From Blastomussa wellsi (lineage: Eukaryota > Cnidaria > Anthozoa > Scleractinia > Plerogyridae): a stretch of DNA of 64,000 nucleotides. The position numbers were made by a program, and so were the translations under genes. Shown in pieces: positions 1 through 11,215 of the stretch. Within the stretch, counting starts at the first letter, position 1, and the number at the start of each line of letters is the position of its first letter. The stretch is from contig OX393567.1 of the NCBI GenBank assembly GCA_947652115.1, forward strand, positions 18,616,063-18,680,062, read 5' to 3'. Below the pieces are notes generated by a model that was not told where the DNA came from, did not search any database, and saw nothing but the letters and a program-made list of their open reading frames with translations.

Positions 1-110
1 TGAAGGTAAATACCTCTCATGAAAGCATACTGTATGCTGCTTTGATAAGGTTTCTACATTCTGTCTGACAGCTTTGTGTTATCTCTGAACATAAAGGTTT
101 GCTAACTAAC

Positions 111-2715
111 CTTTTCATTAATGGTGGAAGGTAAATTCTCAACAATGATAACATCGCTGCCATCTGATGAGGACAACAAATCTTCCTACAGAAATAAGAA
201 GTTCTTCAAGAGATTAAATACCTTCAACGCCATCTTCTACCCAGAGTCCTCCTTGGCCTATACATGAGTAACAAGTGGCTCTGGGGACACATGATTTGAT
301 TAACTAGAATCTAACAAAGGGAGTCCAATTGCATCAGCTGATTTAAAATTCCTTTGTCGGAAGATAGTTCAAAATGGTTTATTTGATTGGACTCCCTTTG
401 TTTGATTCTGACAAATCAAATCATGTGTCCCCAGTACTACTTGTTCCTCATGTACAGGCACATCTGGCTAAGAGAACAAGTGGCTCTGGGGACGAGAATG
501 CATACGATAAACCAGTGAGCAAGGTGGAAAATCTAACCAACCCCTCTCAATAGATACTATACCCTAATGAATGACAAGCCCTCATTTTTAGCCAAATAAG
601 AGAGATACCATGTAACAACGAAGTAGGTTTATGAGCTTGCATATCCCATTGATTGCTGACTCCTAGGCTTTGGCTAAAATCATTAATTAATACCTAATTT
701 AATTAATGAACATATTCCCATTTTCTCCTATTTCATGCTTTATCAGAATTCGAGCTTCCCACACTTTCTCTTCAAGCCCCCTATAGCACAGGTCCCTGTC
801 CCCTCCCTTCACTCCTTTTGAACCAACTCTGGCTTTGAAGAATTTCCTTCTTTCACATTTCTAAGTTCTATTGACACTATGTAGTATACAGTTCCAGACT
901 ATATACTTGCCTTCATTTCTTTGCAAAACCCAGGCGGAGCAGAATTAGAAACATGTTCATCTGTTGATGGTTTCGAGGTTGACATTGATGTGCTGCCTTT
1001 TCTTGATTTTGATTTAGCCTGACCTTTCACCCACTTGGGTGATGGAGGGGTGGGGTTAGAGGCAGACAATGGAGGAAATGCCTCTAGTTTCTAAAAGAGA
1101 AAGCAAAATGCTAAACATTCTAGGTACGGACACTACTGTTCCACTGCAACAAGCCTGTGCTCTAAGGGTGACCAGGTGCCCCAGGCAATCAACTTTTGCC
1201 TTTGGGCAACTAGCTAAACATACCTCTCTCATACAAGCATTAGTGCTGGGCAACCTGGATCTCATGGTTTGGAACCTTCAGGCTCCTTGTAATTTTTCTT
1301 AGATCACAACCTTGTATAACTTTCACTCATGAACAACACTCACCACCAGAGCCTTTAAATGTCTGCTGTATTATACCTGCCAACTTTTTCTGAGTCAAAG
1401 GCCCGAGATTTTTTTATCAGGATTTTCAAAGATGGCCCAATCATTTCTGAGGTCTGGGACAGAGTAACAATGTTCTCACAACTTGAAAAGCAATCAATTT
1501 AAGCCCTAGTCAGTGGTTTTTCAATTGTGTCTGCAGCCATGTATTACTAATTATATTTTTCAAAAGAATCTCTGAGTTGATGCATTCAGTGCTCTTCCAC
1601 AGAGGTCAGACCTTTCTTTGGTGAAATATGAACAATAGTTAAAATTCAGAAAGTTCACCATCATAGCTCATGCTCACGTTGTATAAAAAGCACAGAATTT
1701 GGTGATTTTGCATTATGTTATGCATTTACGATGCACATGAAAATGATCATGTGATACTGGTCAGCAGATACCTTGTTTTGACAGCTGTTGTTTTGAAAGT
1801 TCTTAATGGTCACAGACCTGGATTTCCCACAACAAAACACGGGTTGCCACCGGCACCTTGTTCCCAGGCCTAAACCATGCATACGTACATACGCTGGCGA
1901 CCACCAAATTTTCTCGGCTTGATGGATGCTCCGCTCATGTGCTCCTCCGACATGCACAGGAGCTCTGCTATAAAAAAGGTCACGTGTCAATTACTCTCGA
2001 ACTCTCTCTGGCCATTATGTTGTTGTTTTTGAAATTTTGGTTATACTTTCATTGTCCACGCTCACCTAATGCTAATAAATGGACGTGCAAGTACACCAAA
2101 CCACTTGAGGTGTGGCTTTGAGGTACAGGCTGACTACTGCCCAAATGATTGCTTTGCAAGTTGCGAGTTTCATTCAGGAGAACACAGCTTAAATAAAGAA
2201 AAAGGTCCCTCCAGTAACTATGTTTCCAATATTTTTAAAAACACACTGTAAGTCTTATTGTTTTAAAAATTGTTCTTTCACTGTTTATAAATGAGGGGGT
2301 GGGGGGGGGGGGGTGACAGCTACAAAGAACATATGAAAAACATTTTCAAATAAAAATATTTCAAAATTCAAGAAGGAATGACCATATAACCATAAAAAGG
2401 AAAATACATTACATTGATGACACTGGCAGGTTTTGAGGTTGTTTTCTCTCCTGGTCTCCTTACTGGAGGCGAGTCTGTAAGGGCACGTGCGTTCATCACC
2501 GCAGCTCTTCCGCGGCCTGTTGCAGGCGCCTGAGCAGGGTTTTTCTCCTTTGTTATTCCCAATGCGGCTTTAGGAAGGGTTAGAGAGCCGACATCTTTTA
2601 AAGGTTTCCCTCTTCCTTGTCCTACTGCTGGTATTAGTTCAGTCTCTTCGGGCATTTTAGAGGAATGAGCATCGATAAAGAAGTCAGTATCCCACGTTCT
2701 CCAGCGGGACGCCAT
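111..2715 (-). CDS. 5' part of an unrecognised gene (three exons, continues past left edge)
   Basis: Three exons join in phase 0: 2413-2715 (101 codons, ATG at 2715), 911-1090 (60 codons) and 111-185 (25 codons), followed by a donor GTTAGT leading off the window. I did not recognise the protein. The first 186 residues are low-complexity and basic, rich in Pro, Ser, Lys and Gly-Arg. Residues near 155 read SAPPGF, resembling the PPG-hydrophobic motif bound by GYF domains. The third exon ends DVIIVENLPSTINEK, which looks like the first beta strand of an RRM, so an RNA-binding protein is a reasonable but unproven guess. Intron 2 (186-910) appears to use a GC donor: the exon ends in AAG and is followed by GCAAGT, the strongest form of the rare GC-AG class. 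Its acceptor is TTTCTGTAG. Intron 1 is GT-AG. A fold-back repeat sits in intron 2. Confidence 0.6.
261..455. repeat. fold-back MITE in intron 2 of the left-edge gene
   Basis: The arms at 261-301 and about 412-455 are inverted copies (core AACAAGTGGCTCTGGGGACA and its complement), and the inner arms (around CAAAGGGAGTCCAATT) also pair, so nearly the whole segment can fold into one hairpin. A further arm with CTCTGGGGACGAG follows at 476-502. The CTGGGGACGAG end recurs at 18671-18739 and 20992-21239. Confidence 0.7.
1091..2412. other. intron 1 of the left-edge gene, no feature recognised
   Basis: This 1.3-kb intron starts with a GTAATG donor and ends TTTCTCTTTTAG. I see no conserved coding frame or clear repeat in it apart from a short poly-G run near 2300. 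Confidence 0.4.
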
Positions 2716-3043
2716 CGTGAATGTTTACAAGAAATAAACTCGTCCCAATCCCCCTTAATGATGTATGCTACCGTTTCGTGACACGTTTATGAGTGATGGT
2801 CACGCAATACAAGTCACGAAGTCCTCAAACGATAACGACATCATCGTTTCGCTCCAGGTCGCTTTGAGAAAGACTGCTGTCTGTTCGCATCTCACGGCTC
2901 GATTTGTGTATTTTAGGACCTGTCTCTCTAGCTTCCGACATTCATTCACCAAAGTAGCTCGGGTTCTCTCATCTCTCGGAACGTTTATCTCAGGGTATTC
3001 CAATTTTTCTACCTCGAGGAAAACCAGTATTGCAATATTTGCC

Positions 3044-3558
3044 AACTCGAATTCAGGTGTCTCGAAAACTCAGACCTCGAACCTCAGACCCCTCGAAAAC
3101 TCAGACCTCCAAAATTCAGACCCCTCGAAAAAGTCACCCTCACGTGCGAGAAATTGTTGTGTAACGCAATCGTCACACATGAGAAATATATCCAAAATGT
3201 ATAAATTTACTTTAAACATCCGGCAAAAACAACAACAGCAAAGTGATCTAATTTTGCAGTATTCGCTTAACATAACAATGAAATTAAGTTGACATTTGTA
3301 GAACATCATTACAAACACTCCTGGAACTGTTGATGCGTTACACAATCTCACACAGATTTCTCGCGCGTTCAAACGACATTTTAATTTGTACAAAGAGGAG
3401 CGAGATGCGCTTTAGACAAGTGACCACGTGCACTGCACTAGTGGGTTTCATTCAGACGGGTCTTCAATGGGTCTGAGTTTTCTTGGGGTCTGAGTTTTCG
3501 AGGGGTCTGAGGTCTGAGATTTCGAGGTCAGAGTTTTCGAGACACCCATTCGAATTCG
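3044..3558. repeat. MITE-like element with sub-repeated terminal inverted repeats
   Basis: About 90 bp at each end are inverted copies. The left end (3044-3135) and right end (3466-3558) are both made of several copies of a 15-bp unit close to CCTCGAAAACTCAGA. The outer edges read ACTCGAATTCAGGTGTCTCG and its complement. The interior of about 330 bp has no open frame of note. It lies between the left-edge gene and the 3' end of TEFM. Confidence 0.7.
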
Positions 3559-3559
3559 A

Positions 3560-4284
3560 CCTAAATAATAACCCATACCTAACTAGGGAACTTGATGACT
3601 GAACATAACTGGATTCAAAAATCGAACTGAACAAGAACAGGTGTCCCGACCTCTCTGACTTGACAACATGTCACATTACCGTGGCCATTGGCCGTATTAA
3701 CGAGGTAGCCAGATTAACGGATTTTTCTTATAAGGAAATGTGTGGGCGTTTCGTCAGCACCAAAAAATAGACCGTATTAACAAGGTGACCGTAAGTCGGA
3801 GTATTCTCATTGACCTCATTCTTTAATAAGTTGCGCATTCATCCTACTTCCACAAGCACACACTGTATTTCTACAGTGATGGACCTGTCCGCTTGTAGCC
3901 AAAGGAGGATGTTCGCGTTTTCAAAAATAATATTACGAGGAAGGTAAGTAGACCCAGTCAAACATTTTTTTCACTTTTGACCTGAAATACAGACATTGTT
4001 TTGCCCATACAGGGAAAAAATGTCTCTCTCCCGGAGGCTTTCCGCCCGTCCGGGAGGAAAATATGTAAACACAAACTCTTTACTCGTTGCTGCCCCCTGT
4101 CATTCGACCCTTTTTGCAACTATTTTTGGAGGCTTTTTTCTTTTCCGACCGACCGACCCAAAATCAGGAAACGCAGTCGATGGATGAGGATGGCCTTAGC
4201 TCAAGCAGTCGCTAAACTCACAAGTTCTATCACTGACTTTCAGATAACCAATTTAATTAAGTAAAATAAAAAGTGTACCGCCAT
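3560..4284. other. intergenic region, nothing recognised
   Basis: The stretch between the MITE and the TEFM polyadenylation signal contains only short unrelated open frames. I see no recognisable gene or repeat. Confidence 0.4.
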
Positions 4285-4290
4285 TTTATT
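4285..4290 (-). terminator. polyadenylation signal of the TEFM-like gene
   Basis: On the minus strand this reads AATAAA and lies 17 nt past the TEFM stop codon. It is the canonical signal, though unusually close to the stop. Confidence 0.5.
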
Positions 4291-4306
4291 CATTGATTAT
4301 TTATGA

Positions 4307-4825
4307 CTATTTTCTACTTTCCACCATCAAATCATAAAACGCTAGCGCTTGTAGAAGGCAGTCGCTCAAGTCGTCCTTCTTATCACACGACTTAAAATAA
4401 CTCACAAATTTTGGCGATACCTGAAGAAGAGGTTTGTTACTACCTCCAGCAAAACTGCCGGGCGGGTTGTTGATAAACGATTCAACAAAATCTTCACTCC
4501 CTCCCATCCCTTGCTGTTCTTTTAGAAACTGTTCACATTGCACCTCGAACGGTTCCTCATTTTTTCTGTCCCGAAACAAGCTTTCCACCAAATTTACGGC
4601 CGCTCTCTTTTTGGTATTTCCGGCTGGAAGACAGAAATGTTTCGAAGTGTACGTTGGGTCAAAAGGTATCACTAGGCCAGGAAGTAAGCAAGTCAACATA
4701 GCTTCAAAAACGCGAAGATGCACTGCAAAAGGGAGAAGGGAGGCTGTTTGTTTTCCAATTCGATGACTCTGCATTTCCACCACGTAAATGTCCGTCTTGG
4801 GAACCTTGTTAACAAACTCTTGAAC
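4307..4825 (-). CDS. TEFM: TEFM exon 5: C-terminal RNase H-like domain
   Basis: 172 codons and a TAG stop. DIYVVEMQSHRI and the terminal DDLSDCLLQALAFYDL block align with the end of animal TEFM. Confidence 0.85.
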   Translation of the reverse strand, partial: VQEFVNKVPKTDIYVVEMQSHRIGKQTASLLPFAVHLRVFEAMLTCLLPGLVIPFDPTYTSKHFCLPAGNTKKRAAVNLVESLFRDRKNEEPFEVQCEQFLKEQQGMGGSEDFVESFINNPPGSFAGGSNKPLLQVSPKFVSYFKSCDKKDDLSDCLLQALAFYDLMVESRK

Positions 4826-7800
4826 CTAAAATTCAATTTAAATAGTTGTTAATGTGATCTTTTTCACTTCAAACTACAAGGGGTGTTTACCATTTCATGA
4901 TAAACCGGAATTTTCATTTGCAAAGTAGTAAATCTCATTCCAGTCAAACCTTTCTGAAAAGATGAAAATCCTCTAAGGTAATCATCTTTCTTCATTCCAA
5001 CCGAAACGACCAGAAAATCCCTACTGCTAATAGGAGACACCTAACTAGAAACTATCTAAAAAACTATGTAAACTATCTAATGTAATATACAAAAAAGTCC
5101 AATAAAAGAGATTAAAATTATGAAATTACAATCTACAAAAATGGCAGCCATTACATCCATCTAAAACTCAATGTGATAGATTCAGCATGTACTTGAAACC
5201 AGTGTTTATTCAAGGGGGCCCACAATTAAATAACACAATATAATAAGTACCGGTAATGCAAAACAGTGATGTTTGTGAGCTTACCAAAGGTTTAAACACA
5301 GCTGGATTGTATGGCTTTGGTTTTTGAATCTGACTTCGTGACCAACCTAACACCTGCTTGTCTTTGTCCATATGAACCCATGCTGCATTCTGGAAACCAA
5401 TATCTATAGAAACAATCTCTGATATCACCTGAAAATGTGAAACAAACAATGATTTATACAGTACAACAAAAGCTGTGTCTATTTGCTCCTGGCTATAGTT
5501 AAAAAGTTATAAATTTGTAATGGGAAGAAGGGGTGACACAGCAACCTCCAACCAATGTGGCAAGTGTTCACATCCTAGACCAGGCATCATATGTGAGTTG
5601 TATTTGTATTTGGCCTCATACAAGCCTGGTGGCCCATCAGGCTAGAGCTTATCAACAGAGATTATTTCTACTACCCCCTGGATGCTAGTCCATCACAGGG
5701 TTAACCCCCAGCAGTAAATTTACTCATACCCATTTATACCCTGGGTGAAGAGAGGCACTGTCAGAGCAAAGTGTCTTGCCCAACAACACAACGCAGTGGC
5801 CCAGCAAGGGCATGACCCAGACAGTCCAATCCACAGTAAAGCGCACTAACCATTAGGCCACTGTGCCTCTGGGTTTACCATCAGTCTGCATAGCCTGTGT
5901 GCAGCTGTCTCCTGTTTCCTAAAGCGGAAAAGTGACGTCTGCGAAACTTCGCCGTTAATCGTGTTCCAGTATCCTGCTGTTTCTCCAGAATCTGGGGACT
6001 GCTCTCTCATTGGTTGCTTTGACAGTAGGCATTGTTAGAATCAACCCTGATTGGCTGTCATCGTAAAATACTCAACATAATTATGCGTTGTGTTTTTATT
6101 AACATGCCGTTCATTGCGCTTGTTGTGAATCACAACTACAGAAGTCTGGTTCAAGGTAGAGGAGAATTTCAAAGTGACAAATTCCTCTCTGTACAGTTTG
6201 CTGTATACTCAAGATCCCTGTGTATCAAGCAATCGATGCGTTGGAAAGCTACGGAAGTGACCCGCGGGGATTATTATGAAAGATCGAAGACAAAATCTTA
6301 CATGAAAGCAGTTATAAATCTTTCAAGGCTGAGCTGCTAGTGAATAAGGAGTTCCAAACACTTGGAATAAACAGTGTGGAATCCTTGAAGGGGGAGTACT
6401 TTTGGATGAATTGCTTTCGTGATTGTGTACTAAAAGTTACTAAAGGAGTTGACAGGCTGCCGTATATAACTCTTGCGGTTCCTGACATTTGTCTCAGATT
6501 AAACTAGTTTTTGAGCTATTTCGCTTTGTGTTTTCTTAATTCTTGTTATATTCTGTATAATTAGGGGAACTTCAACTCAAACAGTCCCATCCGACACTTG
6601 GCAGATCATGAGCTGTAATTTGTCATATGTTTTGCTACTCCCTGTCTTTGCTAGTACTGTTTTTCTGTTTTAGTTATATCGCTTAAGCTCTCTAAATTGA
6701 TTCTATTTGATTAAGCGAAATTCTTGAATTAAAGCCATAATTTATGCTAAATTTAATCTCGAACAGCAGGATACTGGAACACGATTAGCGACGCCGTTTC
6801 ACAGACGTCACTTTTCCGCTTTAGGAAATAGGAGACGGCTGCACGCAGGCTACAGTCTGCACTAATGTAAATATATTATAAAACAACTGAGATACTACGC
6901 GCGCTCTCATCGGTTGATAGGTGCGTTTAGATGAGAGTACGTAAACACAGTTGTGATGTTTCAGTTTTGTGCGTAATTTTAAGAAATATTTTATAAAAAA
7001 ACAACAGAAGACTTTTTCTGTGTTTGCATAGCCTCATCTAAACACTCGGGGGTTTGGGAGAATTCTCAGTCAGTTATGCAAACCCTTGACTTCTTGTCAG
7101 GTTTGCATAACTGACTCTACGGAAAACATCCTCTATTGCTTAATATTATGATAACTTTACAATGGTGATAGTAATTAGTTAAAGAGAAGTGCGTTAGAAA
7201 ATAAGGAATCTGGGATAGGATAGGGATAAAATTGTTGGATTTAGATTAAAATAGGGTTTTAAAGTGCAGCCGACAATGGCCTAAAACAGTAAGGGTTTCA
7301 GAGCTCCAGTGACAACCCCCACCAAAAAACAAATTTCCAGAGTACTGCCACCAGCGTCGTATACAATCCATATTGTTGAGACTTAGGGTCAATACTCTTC
7401 TGATAAAATCCTTGTGTTTGGTTACTGACATCTACATGTATTGCCTACCTCTTTTTTGTTACGTAACAACAGTTCCTGGATTGTTTCAAGTCCTTTAGAA
7501 ATCTTTTTTGTAACAGCTGCTAATTCACCAACTTCTTGAAGTTTTGTAAAGAATGCCAGACCAAAACCCTTCAACTGAAAGAGTTCCTCTATGCTTTGGA
7601 ATGGTCCAAAATGATCACGATATTGTACTAGTGTAGTTGCTTTACTTTTCCCTATGCCTTTGGTGTTTGAGAGTTCTTCTAAACTTCGACTGTTAAGGGC
7701 CTTCAAAATCTCCTGCAAAAAAAATAGTGTTAAAAATAAGCACTGGTAGATCAATTTTTTTGCAATATATAATCGTCGTGAAAACTAGCATTCTTTACAT

Positions 7801-8213
7801 CCAGGATAAAGATCATCTGAGCAATTGCTCTGTGTACAGCAAAATAAACGCAGTTATGCAGAGTTTTCATTGCGTTTTTAAGTAGGATGGGACCAACCAA
7901 TACATGTAGTTGAGTAGGAAGTGCATAAAATAAGGTAATGAATTACATTTTTTCATTTTTGATTTGATAGTAGGCAGGTACAATTCAGGTACACTGGTAC
8001 AGAACATACAGGTACCTGTATCCCACCTCCTAATGAGAGAGAAAATTTAGCTTTACCAACTGGGTTGGTAATGTGAATTGGCCACCGTAAAGAGATTCGA
8101 AAGCTGACGGTGCAAGCGGGCAAAAGATCGAAACGTCAGCTTTCAAATCTCTTTACGGTGGCCAATTCACATTATCAACCCAGTTGGTAAAGCCAAATTA
8201 TCTTGCTATACTT

Positions 8214-8256
<43 letters not shown>

Positions 8257-9547
8257 CTTCTAATAAGAGACCTGCCTGATAGACCCAATGCGAAAATGGT
8301 TGTCATTGCCTTTGGTTGTCTGTTCAAGTTTGGTAAGTTTCTGATGTTGACACTTGAAAGCTAATGACATAATATACTACTCTGAGAAGTTTCAGCGTTT
8401 TTGGTTGAATGTCTGCGAAGTTGTGTCTGATTTAAATTTAAGAGATTTGTATGGAAAAAAGCTACCCTGGCCTGTCTAGCCTCGTTTTCATGTTTTTGAC
8501 AACATAAGTGTTCAGGTAACTTCTATTAGTTCAAAGTACAGCCTCAAACTCAATAAATTGATTTACTTTGAGTTATTATTTTAAGTAAAGTAATTAATTA
8601 TCGTGACAAATGTTTCTTCTAGGAGACTAAAAATAATAGCGGCCATAATTGCATAGGGTCGAGAGTAACAATAATTATGATATTTTGTCTTTAGGGTTTA
8701 AAAATATAAAGATATATATATACATATAAAGAGCCAAAGGTGATAATTTTAGCAGTAATACACACCTAACAGGAACACAAAGGCTCAAAACTGGAATCTT
8801 CTCTTTTACAAATAAGCTTATGGTCTAATAAATCAAGTTTCTCACTCTGTTTTCTCTCACCATAACCATAAGGCCAGTAGGAAACTATTCCTTTTTCCTG
8901 AAAACACTTCTGTTCTAATCCCGTGGAATCCCTGTTTCTTTTTTCATGGCTTTTTTATTCCAATTGCTTAAATTGCAAATTCACTGTGGTGATCATTTCT
9001 CACTCTCATCTACATCTGCAGTTCATATATGAATTATTTCACACGCTTTACATCATTTACCCTGCCTCTCAACCGACCAGTTCCATGATCATTCTCGTCA
9101 CCAAAAGGATTGCAGTCTCTGGGGACAAGATCTGTTCCACGACCCATTCGAATGCTTGCCTGATTGGCTACAAAAATTTCGCGTCACCAAAACTAACCGC
9201 CCCTGGGTCTCGAGGATTGCTATTCATCAAAATTCATGCAGTGACGCCTTGGGAGAGCTGCTACCTGACCCTCCCACCCCTCGACCCTCCCAAGCGATGC
9301 ACTTCTCAGACTTGGCCATGTTACATAAACTAACCTGCTTCTTTTCTTCTGGTAAATCTACGTGGACACTTCCCGTTACTTTCCCGTTCGCTTTAAGAAT
9401 TGAGTACGGATCAGCCTCTTCTCCCTTCTTAGCCGCATTCTTTATCAAAGCTGTAGATGCACGTGGGACAAAAAATCTATTACCACACGACCCAAAACCA
9501 GCTGATAAAGTTAAACAGGCGGACGCTAAACGTTTCATACTACACAT
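4307..9547 (-). CDS. TEFM: TEFM-like mitochondrial transcription elongation factor, complete, 5 exons
   Basis: In animals TEFM binds the mitochondrial RNA polymerase POLRMT, makes it processive and suppresses early termination. Exons are 9335-9547, 7449-7712, 5285-5428, 4891-4953 and 4307-4825. All junctions are GT-AG and phase 0, giving 400 aa (human about 360). The start is the ATG at 9547: an in-frame TGA lies upstream with no earlier ATG. Residues 1-25 (MCSMKRLASACLTLSAGFG...) are basic, as in a mitochondrial presequence. Exon 2 carries two helix-hairpin-helix repeats (NTKGIGKSKATTL and QLKGFGLAFFTKL). Exons 3-5 form the RNase H/resolvase-like fold that is pseudo-enzymatic in TEFM, starting SEIVSIDIGFQNAAWV and ending KKDDLSDCLLQALAFYDL, a close match to the family C-terminus. 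The identification rests on recognition of the fold and these blocks, not on a search. Confidence 0.85.
4891..4953 (-). CDS. TEFM: TEFM exon 4: 63-bp small exon
   Basis: 21 codons (KGLTGMRFTTLQMKIPVYHEM is the full content, minus one residue at most) flanked by TTTTCAG and GTAAAC. It restores continuity between AVFKPL and VQEFVNKVPKTD. It is short enough that gene finders may miss it. Confidence 0.7.
5285..5428 (-). CDS. TEFM: TEFM exon 3: start of RNase H-like domain
   Basis: 48 codons. The first beta strand with SIDIGFQNAAWV matches the resolvase/RNase H superfamily start, where the first Asp would be catalytic in active relatives. Confidence 0.85.
5610..5868 (-). repeat. tRNA-derived SINE copy in TEFM intron 2
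   Basis: The head at the high-coordinate end reads GTGGCCTAATGGTTAGTGCGC, a tRNA-like A box. The body carries the family hallmarks TGTGTTGTTGGGCAAGACAC, CCAGGGTATAAATGGGT and AGCAGTAAATTTACTGCTGG-type blocks. Related copies lie at 13816, 23146, 26838, 28990, 45683, 53536 and 60424. Confidence 0.75.
5891..6852. mobile_element. non-autonomous DNA transposon with 9-bp target duplication (MULE-like)
   Basis: The first and last 90 bp or so are inverted copies, starting TAGCCTGTGTGCAGC and ending GCAGGCTA. The element is flanked by a perfect direct repeat CAGTCTGCA (5882-5890 and 6853-6861). A 9-bp duplication is typical of Mutator-like elements. The 960-bp interior has no transposase-like frame, so it must depend on a transposase supplied elsewhere. 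It lies in TEFM intron 2. Confidence 0.75.
6870..7112 (+). repeat. dispersed repeat, copy 1
   Basis: Shares GCGCGCTCTCAT, TTTGCATAGCCTCATCTAAA-type and GGGAGAATTCTC blocks with an inverted copy at 17795-17995. Family unknown. Confidence 0.5.
7449..7712 (-). CDS. TEFM: TEFM exon 2: tandem helix-hairpin-helix
   Basis: 88 codons after acceptor TTTTTTTTGCAG. The GIGKSKA and KGFGLAF hairpins are the nucleic-acid-contacting turns of the HhH fold. Confidence 0.85.
8051..8257. repeat. fold-back repeat, ACCAACTGGGTTGGTAAT family
   Basis: Long inverted arms (8051-8105 and 8140-8194) contain AATTGGCCACCGTAAAGAGA. A tail with ACTTCCCACCGATGCAGCAC follows. The same arms and tail recur at 22373-22541, and single arms occur at 24427-24533 and 42896-42990. 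The inner GATCGAAACGTCAGC segment resembles Penelope-like element ends. Confidence 0.7.
9335..9547 (-). CDS. TEFM: TEFM exon 1: mitochondrial presequence and linker
   Basis: 71 codons ending KKQ, followed by donor GTTAGT. The basic N-terminus predicts mitochondrial import. Two start codons are possible, Met1 at 9547 and Met4 at 9538. Confidence 0.75.
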
Positions 9548-9699
9548 TGCTCTACTGATCGAAAACAACTCATTATTAAGCACTAATTTGCCAGCACTTT
9601 TACCGAGAACTTTCCATCATAAAATGTCCGGATTTCGTCCACCATATTTGACTGGGTTACCAAGCTAGCCCCAGTCTCTACTCGTGAGGCAACTAGAAT

Positions 9700-10050
9700 G
9701 ACGTCACAGAGGTGACTATAACTTCTTCCTACGGTTATAATCCTCGTTCTGAACATATAGCGCTGTTTTGTCCTTTAATGTGCAAACGGTGCAGGAGATC
9801 TCCCGCGTTCCGTTCCTTTCCCATATCAACCCTTGGTCCAAAGAGAATACGAAACCCTCGCACCTCCAGCCCGCATTCACATTTATCTTTGAGAACTACC
9901 CGACCTCAAATGGGGGCTTAGGGTAACCTGTGATCAGGCGTTACTATTTTTCGCGAAAATAATTTTTAATAAGTTCCTCTCGACGCAAAAGGAAACAAAC
10001 AAAGAACGTTTGATCGCAGGTTAGGCTTGGGTTAAAAGGCTATTGCTGGG
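9700..10050. other. intergenic region upstream of TEFM, nothing recognised
   Basis: No supported gene. It probably contains the TEFM promoter, but I see no defining element. Confidence 0.3.
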
Positions 10051-10054
10051 TTTC

Positions 10055-10570
10055 ATTGTCACGCTATGACGCCATGAAAAAACTAAATTCGAAACAATTC
10101 AACTAGAGAAGCTAAGTCTCAGGCCTGTTCGGTCTGCCGTTCGCGAGTTATTTGCCGAAACATTCCACGCAAATTTACGAAGGTCAGCATGGAGACGCCA
10201 TATTTGTTTCCTTCCGTGGGGCACAAATATTGTTGCCGCGATACCCGAAAAACCATCTGGAATTCAATTGTGCTATAATAGCGACTAATTTTGGCTCACG
10301 AGCTACTAGACTTTCACATAAACACCACCTGTTATGTCTGAAATGTTCGAACTGCTTAAAATCGAAAGGATACGCTTTTTCTAAACAAAACAGCTTTGTC
10401 ACGCTACTCATCTTGATGTCACTTGCGGCGGAGAACTCAAATGCCTATGTTCAGATATTATTGGAAACTAACCGCGAGAAAAAGTTGGTTGGTGCCTGGG
10501 CAGTTTTCTTGGATTTTCTTGGATACGTCTCGCAAAGAGTAGGGAACGGAGTTCCCGGTGTTGTGATCTG
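10055..10570 (+). repeat. dispersed 500-bp repeat, intact copy
   Basis: Its blocks (TCACGCTATGACGCCATGAA, CAGCATGGAGACGC, TGAACTGCTTAAA-like, CAGCTTTGTCAC...GATGTCACT) recur in the same order at about 37480-37735 and again at 42340-42520, where the Gypsy element 37769-42331 has split the copy. No coding frame is convincing. Confidence 0.55.
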
Positions 10571-10599
10571 GCCTTGATTCATGTTCTATGTTTCATGGG

Positions 10600-10965
10600 T
10601 TGGTACTAATTTGCCCAGGGGGACTCCCCTATTAAAATGACAGGGGTGCTCGTCGAAAATTTTGAAAAGTATCCCTGAAAGGTACCAGAATCTCGATTAG
10701 CGGGCGTGCCCCCCCTAATTTTCAACCCTAAAAGACTGGAGAAACCAATTTTGTTTGTAACTATGGTTCACATAAATGAAAACTTCAAATAAAAACCATC
10801 GGAGTCACTTACAGTTCCTGTCATTTCTTGGCTCAATACCCTAAAAGGTACCGCGACAACTCTAGCGGTGGTAATTTTAGCTTAAAGTACCCTAAGCGGT
10901 ACCAATCCATCAATTTTACCCCCTTATAGGTACTACGTGCACCCCGTCATTGTTGGGCATCAAAA
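10600..10965. repeat. dispersed repeat with GGTACC-rich internal units
   Basis: CCTAAAAGGTACC, CCTAAGCGGTACC and similar units recur, bounded by GGGGGACTCCCCTATTAAAA at the left and an ACCCCGTCATT end at the right. It is downstream of the ABCA3-like stop codon. Confidence 0.4.
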
Positions 10966-11215
10966 CTCCGCACAGCGGAGTATTTTGACGAAATTCGAGG
11001 TGTTGGACACTGTCTTGAGTATTTGATATATCTTCTCAATCGGAACAAAAACTAAACAGTAAATGGGGAAATAAAATCGTAAAAATCTATGCTAATTAAG
11101 ATCGGGTATCCAAACCTACGTCACGGTAATGATTTTCTTCGTTTTAACTTGATGAATTGTTAATGAGTTTAAGACTATCGTGTCGCTATCTAATTATTCT
11201 TCATGTAGTACACAT

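Noticed and set aside
3053..3140. CRISPR-like short direct repeats
   Set aside because: The units are contiguous, without spacers, and form the TIR of a MITE.
2765..3292. 175-codon plus-strand frame
   Set aside because: It runs through the left TIR of the MITE, and its composition reflects the repeat units.
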